A stretch of 64,000 nucleotides of DNA, from positions 3,325-67,324 of the forward strand of contig CAUDNR010000879.1 in the NCBI GenBank assembly GCA_958430865.1, given 5' to 3'. Source of the DNA: Entrophospora sp. SA101. Lineage: Eukaryota > Glomeromycota > Glomeromycetes > Entrophosporales > Entrophosporaceae. The translations under genes were made by a program, and so were the position numbers. Each line of letters starts with the position of its first letter. The stretch's first letter is position 1. Below, piece after piece: positions 35,329-49,986 of the stretch. Below the pieces are notes generated by a model. That model made no database searches and was not told the origin of the DNA. It saw only the letters and a list, made by a program, of their open reading frames with translations.

Positions 35329-37082
35329 TTATCTGTTCGAAAAAGATTTACGGCTATTTTTTTTAGACATTTTTTCTAAATCTGAATTAGTTAACCCAAA
35401 AGAATTAGTCTGAGGATCTCCACGACGTAGTTTTCTAATGATTCGTTTTTTAATACAATTAGTTAAATGATATAAATAAATGATTAAAATTTCTCAATAT
35501 TTTAATATACTAACTTTCGAAGATTAGGTTCAGCATAATTTACTTGGGTTCTTCTTCGTTTAAAATCACCATTATCATCTTGATCGACTGATGTATCTTT
35601 ATTGTTTATAGGAAAAAATAAAATATTATATCAATATCTATAAAACTAATATATATGTATAAGAAACCTAGTTTTTTTTATTAATTACCATCTTCATTAT
35701 TAGATAAAGAATCTGACTTAATAGCTTCATCATGGTTATTAGGCGGATAACTTTTTTTAATTTCTACCAAAGTGTCAAAGTTGTCGAAACTAGCTAATGG
35801 TGATAACGACAACGACAACGGCGGCGGCGGCGGCGGCGATGATGATGATGATGAACCTGGTCCTGATTGATTAGAAATTTCTGTTATTCCGTTATCATTA
35901 TCATTATCATTATGAGCATAGCTATCAATGGCATTATTACTAATACCACCATATTCTACAATTTGAAGTGGGTTACTAATATCAAAAAGAGTGATGGAAT
36001 TTGGATGATCGGTTGTTGTAATTGTTGGATAATCATTTATTATTAACGATGAGAATGAAGTTGAAGATGTTGATGGTAAAAAACTTGATGTAGAATCTAA
36101 CGATATTGGACTATGTTCTGATGATGATTGTAAAGATGAAGAAGGCCTATTAAAATCATCTCTACAATAATGAAGATTTTTAGTTTTTTTTTTTATTAAA
36201 TGAGGGAATGTATTTTAGTAATTTTTTATATTTCGTGCATACATTGTATTTACTTTCTCTATAAGAACAGGAGATTCTTCAATAGTCTCCAATCTCTTAT
36301 TTTCTTTCTTAATAAAACCAGAAAGCTAAAGGTGAATAAACAAATATATTTAATTGAATAGTTCGTTATATTAAAGTAATAGAAATAATTACACAAATTT
36401 TACCCTTTGCTTTTTTTTCTTGGGCATTGCTTCCAATTTAGTGTCGAGATCGAGGTTGAAAGGATCTTCTGTCATATTATTATTATTGGCATCTAAAATT
36501 ATTAGATATAATTATTACATTATTGCTAAATAGTAGTGGATGTTTAAGTTTTGCTATTTGGAACAAGTTAAAATGCCTTCATCTGAATCGATGGAATTAA
36601 TAGCCGCTTCGAAAATCCCTTCAATTATTTCAGATATTTGTGAATAAGCGATCTAAAGAAAACATGCATAAATATTAATAGTCAATGAGAATGATTAATA
36701 AATAGCAGACTATAAATATTAACCTTTAATTTATTTTTAAGTATCTCTTTATTTGAACTGTTTATTTTATTTAGTTGATTAATTTTTTGTTGCAGGTCTA
36801 TAATTGCGTCTCGCTGCTCAATATTCTCGTGTTGAAGTTTATTGATATCATTTTCTGCTCTACGAAGACGTAGAGCATATTTTGCATTTGATCTGTAATG
36901 ATGATAACAATGAAGGAAAATATTGAAAAACGCGTGAAATTTTATTTTGTTTTTAATAACTTACTTAGCAATTGTCTCGTTTTGTTTACGGTATTGTTGC
37001 AATACTGTAATTATTTATTTGTAAATAAAATATAAAACGCATGTAATTTATAACACTCTCAAATATGCTTACATAAATCCAT
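35329..37082 (-). CDS. SGO1: Shugoshin, right-arm copy, 9 exons
   Basis: Same exon structure and protein as 16445-18197: N-terminal coiled coil with YALRLRRAENDINKL, C-terminal motif VNYAEPNLRKKLRRG. The T8 run at about 35672-35679, in the intron after exon 7, is one base longer than the matching A7 run of the left copy. It is the only length difference found between the arms and does not affect coding. Confidence 0.9.
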
Positions 37083-37491
37083 TTATTTAAAATTAGTTTC
37101 TTCAAATTAATATTTTTCACACTTTTGCTACTTTTAAAAAAGTGTCTCAAAAAAAAAAAAGAATTGTTTTTATGAATGAAAATAACAGTTAAATGTCTTA
37201 TATTGTATTGTGAATATGAAGAACCAATTTTTACTTTTAATAGACTATTTTGAAGCCAAAGCACGTAAAATGTTTTATTTCTGACCATATGCAATGAAAT
37301 TATTAATTAATTAAAAGAGATATATAAATGCGCACTCTAAATCGTGATATATAAATACATAAATAATAATAATAATAAATTTATATGTACAATAAATAAT
37401 ATATATATAACAGCAAACTAAATATTAATGTTAATAATAATACATAAAATTAATTTGATATTATATATATTATTATTATTAAATATTATTA

Positions 37492-40156
37492 TTATTTGTT
37501 GAATTTTCTGAATGTTGTAGGTATTTTTATTCCCGTGTGACCGCCAGACGTTGGAAGTTTTGATGATTGTCTTGTAGTTGGCAATTTACTAGATGTTGAT
37601 GTTGATGGTGTTGTTGTTGTTGTGGAGACAACTGTAGGAGCAACTGTTATTGTTGCAGATTTTTTATCAGAAAAATTAGTCGGTGATGGAAGCATTGAAA
37701 AATTATTTGAATTATTATTATAAACTTGTGATGGTGATGCTACTCTACCAGCAGAAGACCCATACGACATTGTACTTGTTAAAGACTCTGTTTCTGAACT
37801 ACCAACAGGTGATTCTGGAGGACTAAAAATCATACTTGAACCTGAATGTTCGTCATGACTATCTGCACTTTGAATGCTAAGTTTACGCGAATCATTTTTA
37901 GGTGTTCTATTATTTGATGGTGATTTATTATTGTTGTTGTTGTTAATATTGCTATTGCTGTTGTTGCTATTTTTATTATTTGGCGAATTGGTGTAAGTTT
38001 TAGCAGGTTTGCCAAATCTATTTAATGAACCATTTGCTGGAACATTATTGTTACGAGAATTAGTTATACCTGCTCTGCTAGAAGGACTTAATAAACCTGA
38101 AGAAGTAATATTTGAAGATGCTGGTTGTGAAGTAGGGCGTTTAGGTCCAGTTTTAGAAGTTTTGGCATTATTTTTAGTCGATGACGATGGTGGCGGCAAG
38201 CTACTGCGAATTTGCTTGGGTGAATCGGTTGAAGTGGATGATTTATTTCCTCCGATATTTCCACCAATTCTACTTAATGATCTATATGTAGGGGGTGATG
38301 TTTGTGGTCTTGATAAAATCTCATCTGCTGAACTACTGCTAACACCACTGATGGATCTTTGACGGAAACTTGTAGGAGTATTATACATTGATAAGTGATA
38401 TCCTCTGGTCGGTGACGCAATTCTTGTTGGAGATATTGCTCCACCAATAGACGAAGTGGTACTCTCTTCGGCTGAACTATTACTCGCGCGACTTAATGAT
38501 CTCGGATACCTTGGGGACAAAGCACCAGATCTTGCTATTTTAGATGGACTTCTATCATTACGAGTTGGTGATCTTATTCCTGTGGTGTTCGATGGTCTTC
38601 TTATCCCAGACGCAGAAATACTTCTTGAGCTAGTAGAAGTATGAGATCCGTTTGATAATGTTTCAAATTCCTCAGGATCTACCACAGATGAAGCTTGCGA
38701 TGAATTGGGTGATAATGGTGATCTTACATAACTTAAGCTATAAAATGCAGACTTGGATAGGCCGGAAGGAATTCCCATTTTACCACCAGACAATGAAGAA
38801 TTTGGTGTGGGAACAGGTGATGGTGAAGAAGGTTTTAAAATTGGCATGATTTCTGTGTCTAATAACAAATCTAATTCATCCTCTTCTTTTGATTCCATCT
38901 AAGAATCGATACATTTATATTTAACGATAACAAATTAAATAATAATAGTAATCAAGGAAAAAACTATTTGTAAATTATTATACTTTACATCGAATTCCTT
39001 ATTTGTATTTGAGGTTTTCCAAAGATCATCTGCTTCTTGCTTGTCCACTTCGAGTGGAGTATCACTTAGATTTTCATCTTCCTCAGCTATGGTACTAGTA
39101 GGTCTTGTTAGATTATAGGTTGAAGATGAAATTTGCGAGTTTGGTGACGGACCTCGTAAAGGAGTAGCTAAAGGAGTAGTTGATGGTGTGAGATTTCTTA
39201 AAACCTAAAATTTTAACAAGAAGTTTAATGTAATTGAGCAAGGAATAAAACGATATACAAAGTATTTTTATGTATAATTATTATGAAATACCTCATCTGG
39301 TTCAATTTTCCAAAAGTCATCATTGTCATCACATAAGTCATCTTCTTCATCAAGGTTGGCGACAGTTCCTGACTCTAAATCACTGATTTGGCCAATCAAA
39401 TCATCCAAATCTACTGATCCATCTGATTCAACATCTGCTGCCGTTGTATTAACAGATTTTCTATAATTTAAAATTTTAAAGAAATCAATCAAATAAAATG
39501 TTGATTAATATGGATTAATAAATTAAAATAACCAAAATAAAAAAAACGGTATAATTCTTAAATATCCTGCTTACTTTTTTTGTTCATTTAGCGAATCAAT
39601 TAAATTTTTAGGAACAAACATAATAGTTTCATCATTATTATCTAAATTTTGTTCGCGCTTCTTTTGTTTCATGAGATTTTTTAATTCCATGCTTTGTTTT
39701 GAACGAGTCGCAGCAGCTCTTTGACGTTTCTCATCGGGACTTAGTTCCTTTGAAGAATCAGATATGACTATTTTAGTTGTAGTTATTGCTTCAATAGAAC
39801 TTACCCCACTTTTTGATTTTATTTTATTTTTTGAAAAAAATTAAATTAGAATCAATTTTTAAATACCAATTATTTTTTTCCCAAATATTAAATTACCTTT
39901 CATCAGCTGATATACCATTAACAATCTCTTCTTTTATTTCTGTTTGAACCGTTGATGTAAATATCTTGATATTATTATTATTTAACTTTAATGTCTCGTG
40001 TTCACCTTTAGACTTGTCTTTATTGATGTTATAAGGTTGCTTATGTAAAAAGAACTCTTTAAGACTTTCTCTTTTGGTTCGTAATATTGACCTTTCTTCT
40101 TCTGATTTTGAAAATAAAATTGCTTCTTCTTTACTATTATTATCATCATCAACATT

Positions 40157-40195
<39 letters not shown>

Positions 40196-40621
40196 ATCAT
40201 CATTATCACCATCATCATCGTTATTTGACTTTATTTCTTTGGCTGTAAATGTGTCTTCTAATTTATTTGATAATTCCAAATTGTCATTTGATGATGGCTT
40301 TAATTGGTTGATATCATCATTAATGTAATTGTTAGTTGTCTCTTTTATAATTGAAGAATCATCATCATCATTTTTATTATTATCATTATCATTACCATTT
40401 AATTTATTATTATTATTATTATGATTATTATTACTGTCATTATCATTTAATTTATTATTATTATCTTCAATATTTTTATTATAATTGCTATTTTCATTTA
40501 TTTTTTCATTATCAATATCATTATTTTTGCTGCTACTATTATTGTTGCCGCTACTTTCATTGCCATGATTCGTTTTTCTCTTTTCACCTTCTAGCTTACG
40601 AACTAAAACTAACTCACGCAT
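37492..40621 (-). CDS. Asn- and Ser/Pro-rich disordered protein, right-arm copy, 916 aa
   Basis: Exons 40621-39897, 39808-39575, 39460-39292, 39204-38989 and 38898-37492. Identical to the left-arm gene at 12906-16035, including the 14-Asn run, which normally varies fast. That is notable evidence for a very recent or artefactual duplication. Confidence 0.85.
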
Positions 40622-42046
40622 ATTTCTTAATAATTAATTATTTATTGAAAAATAAGCAAAAATAAGAAGAAATTAATCTTTAAATTTGAAATGCATTTAA
40701 CAATTTAAAAATAAAATTCTAAATACAAAAAAACTTTACTTTTATTTAAAAAAAAATTTTTTATTATTATAATTATTATTTCTATTATTGTTATTATTGT
40801 TATTATTATTGTTTACTTTTCCCTTTTTTTATATAAATTTTTTTGAAGAACAATTCCACTTGTTGTTACTATTTTTTTCCCAACACGTTTTATTTGGGCC
40901 ATACTATTTCAGGGATCAAAGTTGTAACACTGTGACGTTTTTACGCACAAAATTTTTGTCATGCAATTTAATTATGGTGATAACTAGAACCCGAAACTAT
41001 TTCGGAAGTTACTCTTTAAAGAAATTCTGAATATATTAAATCTTATTATGACGAAATTGTTTCTATTTCCAAAATAGAAATGCTGAACTGTTTCCGAAAT
41101 GCCATTATTATAATTGCTATTGCCATTACACGAATGAAATCACATATTTGGAATTTGTTTCACCTCCCACATATATATAATATATCAGGTTTTTCACAAA
41201 TTTGGAATCATCATCATAATTCTAGATTTTAATAAGAGATCGTGTGTGTAATTATCGATTACACAAGTATTAATATTAATATATATATATGGATGGAACT
41301 TTTGTTCTGAAAATTTAATCATAGTAATAGGGTGTTCTAAATCAACACATTTTGATAAAGACAATCTAGACAATTAAGATGTAATGTCTAATCTAAAATA
41401 CAAGTTCGACTATGCCATATATACAAATTTTTAAGAAATCTACAGATTATTTCCAAATTTGGTTAAATTATGACAATATTCTTTGAATATCACTGCTATT
41501 TATGTATATTGTTTGGACATTTTAGACATTTTGTCAATACTTCATATCCTAAAACAATTTAGACACCATCTATAACATCTATACACCGTTGTTAGTTTTT
41601 GCAACCCATCAATACTCATGGCCTCTAATCTTTTATACCCTTTCTAAAGTAGCCCCTAGAAATTTTTAATTGAGAATGAGAATAATCAAGGATCTGCAGT
41701 TTTTCTAGGACACTTGCCCTTCGGCAAACATATTTTCATCAACGTTCAATGTTATGTGTGACAGGGTCAATCCTTGAGTTTTATGAACAGCCAGACAGAG
41801 AAACTACATCCTGAGGTGGAAATTGTTTTCTCAATGCTCTTTACCATAAATTTCAAAATACAAAATGTTTCTTTCCTCCGCTGATCGTTTCCTCGGTGGA
41901 ACGTTTTTAATAAAACAATCGGCAACAAAAATAAAACACATTATTATTACAATTATTATTATATCATTTTACCACTATATCAATAACTTTTTTTTTTTTT
42001 TTTACATTTTTAAGTAAAGATTTATGCATTTAATATGTGGCTTTAA
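40622..42046. other. Intergenic region, right arm
   Basis: Mirror of 11481-12905; 5' side of the Asn-rich gene; no gene seen. Confidence 0.5.
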
Positions 42047-42362
42047 CGTTATTCAAAGACTGTTAAATGATAAACAATCGAATTAATTTTAGCATCTTCT
42101 TATATTTTCGAAAAAGGCATAGTTGATTTTCTTAAACAATGATCCGAATCTTTACGTTTTTTTAGCGGCGGGGGAAGTATTTTCACATTTTCAAAAAGGC
42201 ATGTTAACAATAAAGAAATTAATTGCAAAAAGCTTGATTGATTCCTTAACAATGGTGAATTAATTTCTGTTTTTTAGCGGCGAGGAGAGTGTTTTCTAAT
42301 GAATTAATTCTGAATTGTTTAGTGGTGGGAAAGTGTTTCTTCACATTTTTGAAAATGGCTTG
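42047..42362. repeat. Imperfect ~110 bp minisatellite, right arm
   Basis: Mirror of 11165-11480, with TTTTTTTAGCGGCGGGGGAA-type GC-rich cores. Confidence 0.6.
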
Positions 42363-42441
42363 ATTTAATTAAATGATGTTTTTAATTATTGTTGTTATAA
42401 AAACTTGAACATTTAAAAAAATTTGGGAGCGCTTAATGATC

Positions 42442-42550
42442 ATGATCAGTATAAGGATAAGTAGAAGGATAAGTAGAAGGATAAGTAAGGAATAAGGATA
42501 AGGATAATAATAATAATAATAATAAGTAAGGATAAGGATAAAGATAAAGA
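42442..42550. repeat. GGATAA-type microsatellite, right arm
   Basis: Mirror of 10977-11085 (AAGGATAAGTAG and AATAATA units). Confidence 0.8.
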
Positions 42551-42962
42551 TCAAAATTTATATACAACGCTTTTGTGGAACAATTTTTTTCCTTTTCTTT
42601 CGAAAATCTCCAAAGAGAGATAGTATTATCATCAAAATATTGCCTATCCTTTCTAAATTGTTACAAAGTATTTTAAAAAAGGGAGACCTCAATTCTTTTT
42701 TTTCCGTAAGTTATAAAATTTTTAAAGGAAAATACAAATTTTTAAAGTATTATTTCCAGCCCTGATTACCCATCGAGTTCTGCTTCGCGTTTCGATTCCA
42801 ATTAAAAATATTTACAAGTAAAAAAAAGTACCTCTGGTTAGTTATTAGCAAGTCTTCTTTAGGCTCATGTTTTGTCATCTGTTAAAAAAAAAAATTTTTG
42901 TACAACACAAATTGCCAATAATTTTTTTTTAAAAACGTGTTTTTTCTTTAATTTTTTTCAAA

Positions 42963-44100
42963 ATGCCCAAGGATAAGAAATCCAAAGACTTTCCAACATC
43001 GCCACAATCAAACAATAATCATAATAATAATATTATTACTTCTACTTCACCAACATCGCCACAATCAAACAATAATTATAATAATAATATTACTTTATCA
43101 TCACAATCAAACAATAATATTTATAATATGATTACTTCTTCTATTTCACCAACATCACCACAATCAAACAATAATTATAATAAAAAAAAGGAAAAAAGAA
43201 AATGAGACAAGAAATGATGGGTAAGTGTTTATCATAAGAATGGTGTGGTGGTTATTGCCACTCGTAGTCATTCTAGTTATATTATTATATTAGGAATTCT
43301 CATTTTTTTACCACAAAATATAGTCTTATTAGGAAAAAAACAATTTGCATTTTTTTGCAAATATACCATTTGAAACCCTTGTCCAAATATGTGAAGATGT
43401 TCCGCCATCTGATTTATTGGCACTAGAACACACACATGTTATAGATTTCACTTTATCTTGATTAATACATGCGATACAACTCAACACATTGGAAGAAATC
43501 AAGATTAAATTATTTCAAGGATTACAACAACTTTCATCACCAACCTGGAATGAGTTAGAATATATTAGGTTCTCCTTGATTCACCTCTATCCTGCTGGTG
43601 TTGTGGTATGATTATATTGGCTCCAATATATTGACAATATTATTCAAAATACTGCTATAAGTGAAAAGAATCCTTGAGTGAGTAATTATATAACGTTTAA
43701 TTTAATTAGTTGAAAAATAATCAGATTTATTCATTTTATCCACATTTATTTATTTAACAATTTCAGAAAAAGGCTTGATTATCGAATAAAATACATGAGC
43801 GAATGTGATACTTGTAATAGAGAATGCATTAGATAAATGTAATTTTACTGATTAGTTATGAAAAAAATTAAAATAAAATTTATTTTAAAAATATTTGAAA
43901 AAGAAAATTTTAATTCTAAATTATTGAATTATCAGATGATGAAACAAATAATAATGATGAAATCAGAGAATTAGAAATGAAAAAATTACATTATAGAAAA
44001 AATATTGATAAAGATTGGTTTAATAAATATATATATATATGGTTGGAATCTGCAAACTTTGTAGAAATAGAAATGGAACATCAAAATTCTCAAAGGGTAA
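42963..44100 (+). pseudogene. F-box protein pseudogene, right arm
   Basis: Mirror of 9427-10564. Open N-terminal exon 42963-43205 (MPKDKKSKDFPTSPQ), donor-like GGGTAAGTG at about 43219, and an F-box-like stretch (PFETLVQICEDVPPSDLLA) at about 43360-43460 followed by stops. Confidence 0.6.
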
Positions 44101-44536
44101 TGTTTTTATTTTAAAACAGGGCTATTAAGAAAATCTACCCGAAGATATAAAATTATGTTGTTTGTAGGAAAGTTGTGTTTCATGAAATTGCAAAGCTCAC
44201 ATTTGTATCTTCAAATTTGAACTATTTAATAAAAACTTTTTTATATATGTAAAAAAATAAATAACAAGTCGGCTTAGCCATCTAAGCATCAAATTCCTTG
44301 GAATCATTAATCATATTCGAATATTTAAGGAATTCATTTATCTGTGATTGCGAAGAATAACCAAATTAATTCATAAAATAACTGGGTTTCTATAAATTTT
44401 TTATAAATTCCTTGATTGCATACAACTTGAAAAAAAACAAACTCGCTTTTATTTTTTTATAAATACTCTTAATTCCATACAATCTGAAAATCAAGAAAAA
44501 AGTGAAAACTTGACAAGGATTAACTGAACAACAAAA

Positions 44537-44625
44537 ATGAAATTCAAATATTTCTCTTCTCTTTTTTGATTATCTTTGTTGTAGTTGCTTTATCAAGAAC
44601 AGTGATTTGGAATTTCACTTATTAT
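44537..44625 (+). pseudogene. Broken small secreted peptide copy, right arm
   Basis: Mirror of 8902-8990; frameshift after MKFKYFSSLF. Confidence 0.7.
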
Positions 44626-44626
44626 T

Positions 44627-45217
44627 ATATTACTATTACAATAAATATCATTGTTTTTGAAAAAATAATGAATAGCCTGTAAGAATTTTCATACTATTAA
44701 TATCATTGTTTTTGAAAACATATTAAGTGTTAATTTTCATTTTATTAAATAATAAATAGAGAATAAGTTTTATTTTCATCATTACTACAGTCAATATCAT
44801 GGTTTTTAAAAACATATTAACCGTTGATTTTTGGTTTATTTTAAATAATAAATAGGGAGCAAGTATTCTCATCATTTACTATCATTACAGTCAATACCAT
44901 TGTTTTTGTAAATATATTGACTGTTTGCTTTCGTTTTATTTTAAATAAAAAATAGTATGTAAGCATTTTCATCAGCATTATTATTACAGTTAATATCATT
45001 GTTTTTTGAAAAATTATCAACTGTTGATTTCATTTTATTTTAAATAATGAATAGTTTGTCATTGTTTTTAAAAAGCATATTAACTGTTGATTTTTTGTTT
45101 TATTTTAAATAATGAATAGCATACAAGTATTTTCATAATTACAGTCAATACCATTGTTTTTGTAAACATATTAACTGTTGGTTTTCATTTTATTTTAAAT
45201 AGTAAATAGGCTTATTT
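44627..45217. repeat. Satellite array 2, right arm
   Basis: Mirror of 8310-8900; on the plus strand the units read GTAAG...TTACAG...ACATATTAAC...TTTTAAATAATGAATAG. Confidence 0.75.
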
Positions 45218-46954
45218 GCTCTTTGTTTCGTTGATAGCTTCATTTATTATTTTTAAGTTTTGGTAATATAAATTGAGCACTTCTTTTACTTTCATATTAT
45301 ATTGATATTTTTTTTTATTATTGGTTATAATTTTTATGTTGCGTAAGATTCATGCAAATAATAATGTTTATTTTACAACATAGAAAGCGAAAATAAACAA
45401 AACAATTCATACACAATAAGTGTTTATTATAATTTGAAAAGATAAATAAGTTTTACGTGTCAAAATAAATGAGGAATGAAAAGGAATAAAGTCACGTCCA
45501 ATAAAAGAGTAAATAATATTAATAATACGAATCGAAATACCTTTTATTATTATTATTATAAGTAAAAAAAGCGAAGGAAATATAGATGATCTGCAAAAAT
45601 ATCATCATCACGTGGTAAAGTTCGAATAAATTTTTTTTTGAATATTATTATGATATTATTTTTGTTTGTTTTTAAAAAAGATTTAATTATACTTTTTTCT
45701 CTCATATAAAAACACTTGTGACATCATTTTGCTTTTTTTTAAAGTTTCGGAGTTTTGAGATAATTTCGAAGTTTTAAGTTTAAAAATAGTTTCAGAATAA
45801 AAGTTCAATCGTTTGATGTAATTGAGTACTATAATAAAGTTACACGAGCGTAAAAACATCCCTAATACTAAGAGTAAACCCTTTTTTTTTCGATAATCTT
45901 AAAAAATGTATAGATGTGTTCTTTGACATTTGTTCATAACGCAAAATAAAAAATATTATTTTATAGTAGTACCATTTTTTTTTGTCGATTATTCATATAT
46001 AGACGGATTGTCAATTATTTTATTTATTGTCGTGTGACAATCCTTTCTTGATTAATTTTTTTTTTTTGGGAAAAAAAAAATAATTGTATACATACCCTTT
46101 AATAGTATATAGTATATTGAAATTCTTGATTGACCACTTACCATTGATCTATTTTTTTTTGGAAAAAAAAATAGATTAATACATACCCTTTGATAGATAG
46201 TAGCGTGATAATAGCATCACGGCGATATAAATATACTAATATTCATACGCCCAATTAATATGTTTTAAATAATTGATATTTAATAAAGCTGCGTAGCCTA
46301 AATGAGCATTTGGCTAAACTATTTAGTCATTATTATTAAGGTTTAGCCAAGACAATTATTACCGAATTAGGACTTTAACCCTTTACGTAGCCAGCCCTGA
46401 AATATTCACTGAATAACCGATAATCAATATATTGTGTAACTGAATTGAAATTCTAAATAAATTCATCCAATTAATTAAATTTAAAATGAATGGAAGAAGA
46501 GCATTCGGTCATTATAATAGTGACACCAATTATTATTTAGGAGAGCGTGATAACACTATAAATTTATGATTATGTGGATCAGAATGAATTGGCTATTACC
46601 AACGAATTAGTTTTATTAGCAAATAATTTTGGTTTAGTGATTTTAAGAAAACGTTTTATTTAGTCGAAACTAATTTATTAACTTATTTCTAAGTTAATAA
46701 AACTTTTTACAAAGTTATTGTAAAGTTTTTTAAGTATGTCAAATTTGAGCTTCTTATATACATCATTGCAATCTAGCATTCTAACCGCGATATCGCACTT
46801 TAATTGCGCTAATTTCTAAATAAAGTTAACTAATTTCGACGTAATACAAATAAAAATTAAAAGAAGTAAAAATAAAGTAAAAGATTTTTGATTCAGAATT
46901 GAGTATTTCGGTCAACAAATCAGCATTAAAGCATAATAATAATGATTATTAAAT

Positions 46955-47103
46955 AAGGGAATTGTTATTCGCACCCCACGTGACTAAGACAAAGATAAAC
47001 CAATAAAATCATCACATTTTAAACGATCAAGCCATTTTCTATATAAGCGATTTATTTGGCAAAGTCATTCATTGGTCACATTACTACACTTAACAATTCC
47101 CTT
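46955..47103. mobile_element. 149 bp MITE-like element, right arm
   Basis: Mirror of 6424-6572 with the same 13 bp terminal inverted repeats. Confidence 0.6.
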
Positions 47104-47769
47104 AAAGTTTTTTGTGTTAACAATGAATAATCAATTTAATGATTGAACGAATATCTGAATATTTTAATTATTCACCAAATGATTATCCGAATATTAAATT
47201 TAATTGATTGAATGAATATTCAGTGGGTACAACCTCTACCAAAGCAAATATATGATGACAATAAACTAAATTACAATGCTTCAAAGACTTCAACAATATA
47301 GTAAATCAATTTAGTTGTATATCACTTTTACTCACCATTCTCTTGCATCTAATACATATTATAAATGCGGCTTTATTTCACTTACTAAAACAAGATTTAA
47401 TTAAAGTGAGGCGTTTTGTCATTCTACAATTAAAAAACAATTTTCTTATGATTATTATAATGATGTCGATCCTTTTTATCACGAATTCCGAATGTTTCCT
47501 TATTTTCGATACGTGCCTAAAAGTAAATAACTGTTTGCGTTTTTTCTTTTTTCTTTGTTCTTTGTTGTCGTTATATTATTATTCACGTTATGTATGATAT
47601 ACGACACACAGCCCATTCAGGATCAACAATCAATTTCTTGTTTAATTAACATTAAATCGAATATTTAAAGGATCCATTTGGTTTACTATAAATTTTTATA
47701 AATTCCTTAACTGCATATAATTTGAAAAAAAACCCCAAAATTTGCTAAGAATTAGCTGAACAAATCAAA

Positions 47770-47961
47770 ATGAAATTCAATATTTCTCTTCTCTTTTTGG
47801 CTATCTTTGCTGTTGTTGCTTTAGCAAGTCCAATGGATGTTAACAATAATTTGAAGAAGCGAGGTATTTCATCTAACTATTGCAATAAACATCATTATAG
47901 TCAAATATCATTGTTTTTTGAAAAAAATACTAACTATTGGATTTCATTTGATTTTAAATAA
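47770..47961 (+). CDS. Small secreted peptide precursor, right arm
   Basis: Mirror of 5566-5757. First exon 47770-47863 encodes a signal peptide and ends in LKKR. A short possible intron (47864 to about 47898) leads into the first satellite unit. The frame is short, but the signal peptide and dibasic site are clear. Expression cannot be judged from sequence. Confidence 0.5.
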   Translation: MKFNISLLFLAIFAVVALASPMDVNNNLKKRGISSNYCNKHHYSQISLFFEKNTNYWISFDFK

Positions 47962-48630
47962 TAAATAGATCCGTAAGTATTTTTGTACCTATTATTACAT
48001 TGTTTTTGAAAACATATTAATCATTGGTTTTCATTTTATTTTAAATAATAAATAGATACGTAAGTTACTATTTTATTAACTCAATATTGTTGTTTTTGAA
48101 AACATAATTAACTGTTGTCTGATTCTCGTTTTATTTTAAATAATGAATAAGCCTGTAAGTATTTTCGTCATTATTATTATCATTGTTTTTGAAAACATAT
48201 TAACTGTTAATTTTTATTTTATTTTAAATAATGAATAAGTTTGTAAGTATTTTCGTCATTATTATTATCATTATTTTGAAAACATATTAACTGCTAATTT
48301 TTACTTTATTTAAATAATGAATAGGGAGTAAGTATTTTCATCATTACTATTATTAAAGCCAATATCATTGTTTTTGAAACATATTAACTGTTGATTGATT
48401 TTTGTTTTATTTTAAATAATAAATAGAAAGTAAGTATTTTCATCATTACTATTATTACAGTCAATATCATTGTTTTTAAAACATATTAACCATTGATTTT
48501 TGGTTTATATTAAATAATGAATAGAAAGTAAGTATTTTCATCATTACTGTCATTACAGTCAATATCATTGTTTTTAAAACATATTAACCATTTATTTTTG
48601 GTTTATTTTAAATAGTAAATAAGGCTGTAT
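47887..48630. repeat. Satellite array 1, right arm
   Basis: Mirror of 4897-5640; about eight units, each starting with GTAAGTATTTT or a close variant on the plus strand. Confidence 0.8.
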
Positions 48631-49986
48631 TTGCTCTTTAGCTCTTTGATAGCTTCATTTTATTACTTTGATTTTTGGTTGTAATATTATAAATTGTACT
48701 CTTCTTTTACTTTTATTTTTTATTTTTTTATTATTGGTTATTATAATTTTTACGTTGCATAAGGTTCTCATGCAAACGATAATGTTATTTTACAACATAG
48801 GAAACAAAAATAAATAATTCAAATTCATACACAATAAGTGTTTATAATTCAAAAAAGCAAGCTTTACGTGTCAATATAAATGTGGAATGGAAAGAAATAA
48901 AGTTGAGTACAATAAAAGAGTAAATAACATTAATAATACGAATTGAAATACCTTTTATTATTATAAATAAATATTAATACTATTAACATTAAAAAACGGA
49001 GGAAATATAATCACGTGGTAAAGTTCGAGTAAATTTTTTGAAAAATATCATTTTTGTTTGTTTTTAAACCTTTTCTCATATAAAAACACTTATGACATCA
49101 TTTTGCTTTTTTTTAAAAGTTTTGAAGTTTTGAAATAATTTCGAAGTTTAAGTTTAAAAATAGTTCAGAATAAAAAAGTTCAATCGTTTGATACTGAAAT
49201 AAAGTTACACAAACGCAAAAACCATTTTTATGAAAATTCTCACTCATCTATCTCTACATCCCTAATACTAAGAATAAAACCCTTTTTTTCGATAATCTTA
49301 AAAAAATGTATTGACGTGTTCTTTGACATTTGTTCATAACGCAAAATAAAAAATATAGTAACATTTTTTTATACAAAGTCGTCGATTAGTTATTTAGAGT
49401 TCTAGACGGATCATCACATTTTAAACGGCCAAGCCATTTCTATATAAACGATTTATTTGATCAAGCCATGATTTATTTGGCTAAGCCATTCATTGATCAT
49501 ATTACTACAATTAGTCACGTGGGGCGTGAATAACAATTCCCTGTAAATAAATTTAAAGTTGTTTGTGTTAACAATGAAAATAATCAATTTAATGATTGGA
49601 TGAATATCTGAATATTTTATTCACAAAATGATTAAATTTAATTGATTGAATGAATATTCAGTGAAATTACAATGCTTCAAGGACTTCAATAATGTAGTAA
49701 ATTAATTTAGTTGTATATCACTTTTACTCGCCATTCTCTTGCATCTAATACATATTATAAATGTGGCTTTACTTCACTTACTAAAACAAGATTATAATTA
49801 AAGTGAGACGTTTTGTCATTCTACAGTTAAAAAACGATCGAGTATTAATCAATTTTCTTATGATTGTAATGATGTCGATCCTTTTCGTTTATCACGAATT
49901 CCGAATGTTTCCCTTATTTTCGACACGTGCCTAAAAGTAAATAACTATTTGCGTTTTTTCTTTTTTCTTTGTTCTTTGTTGTTTGT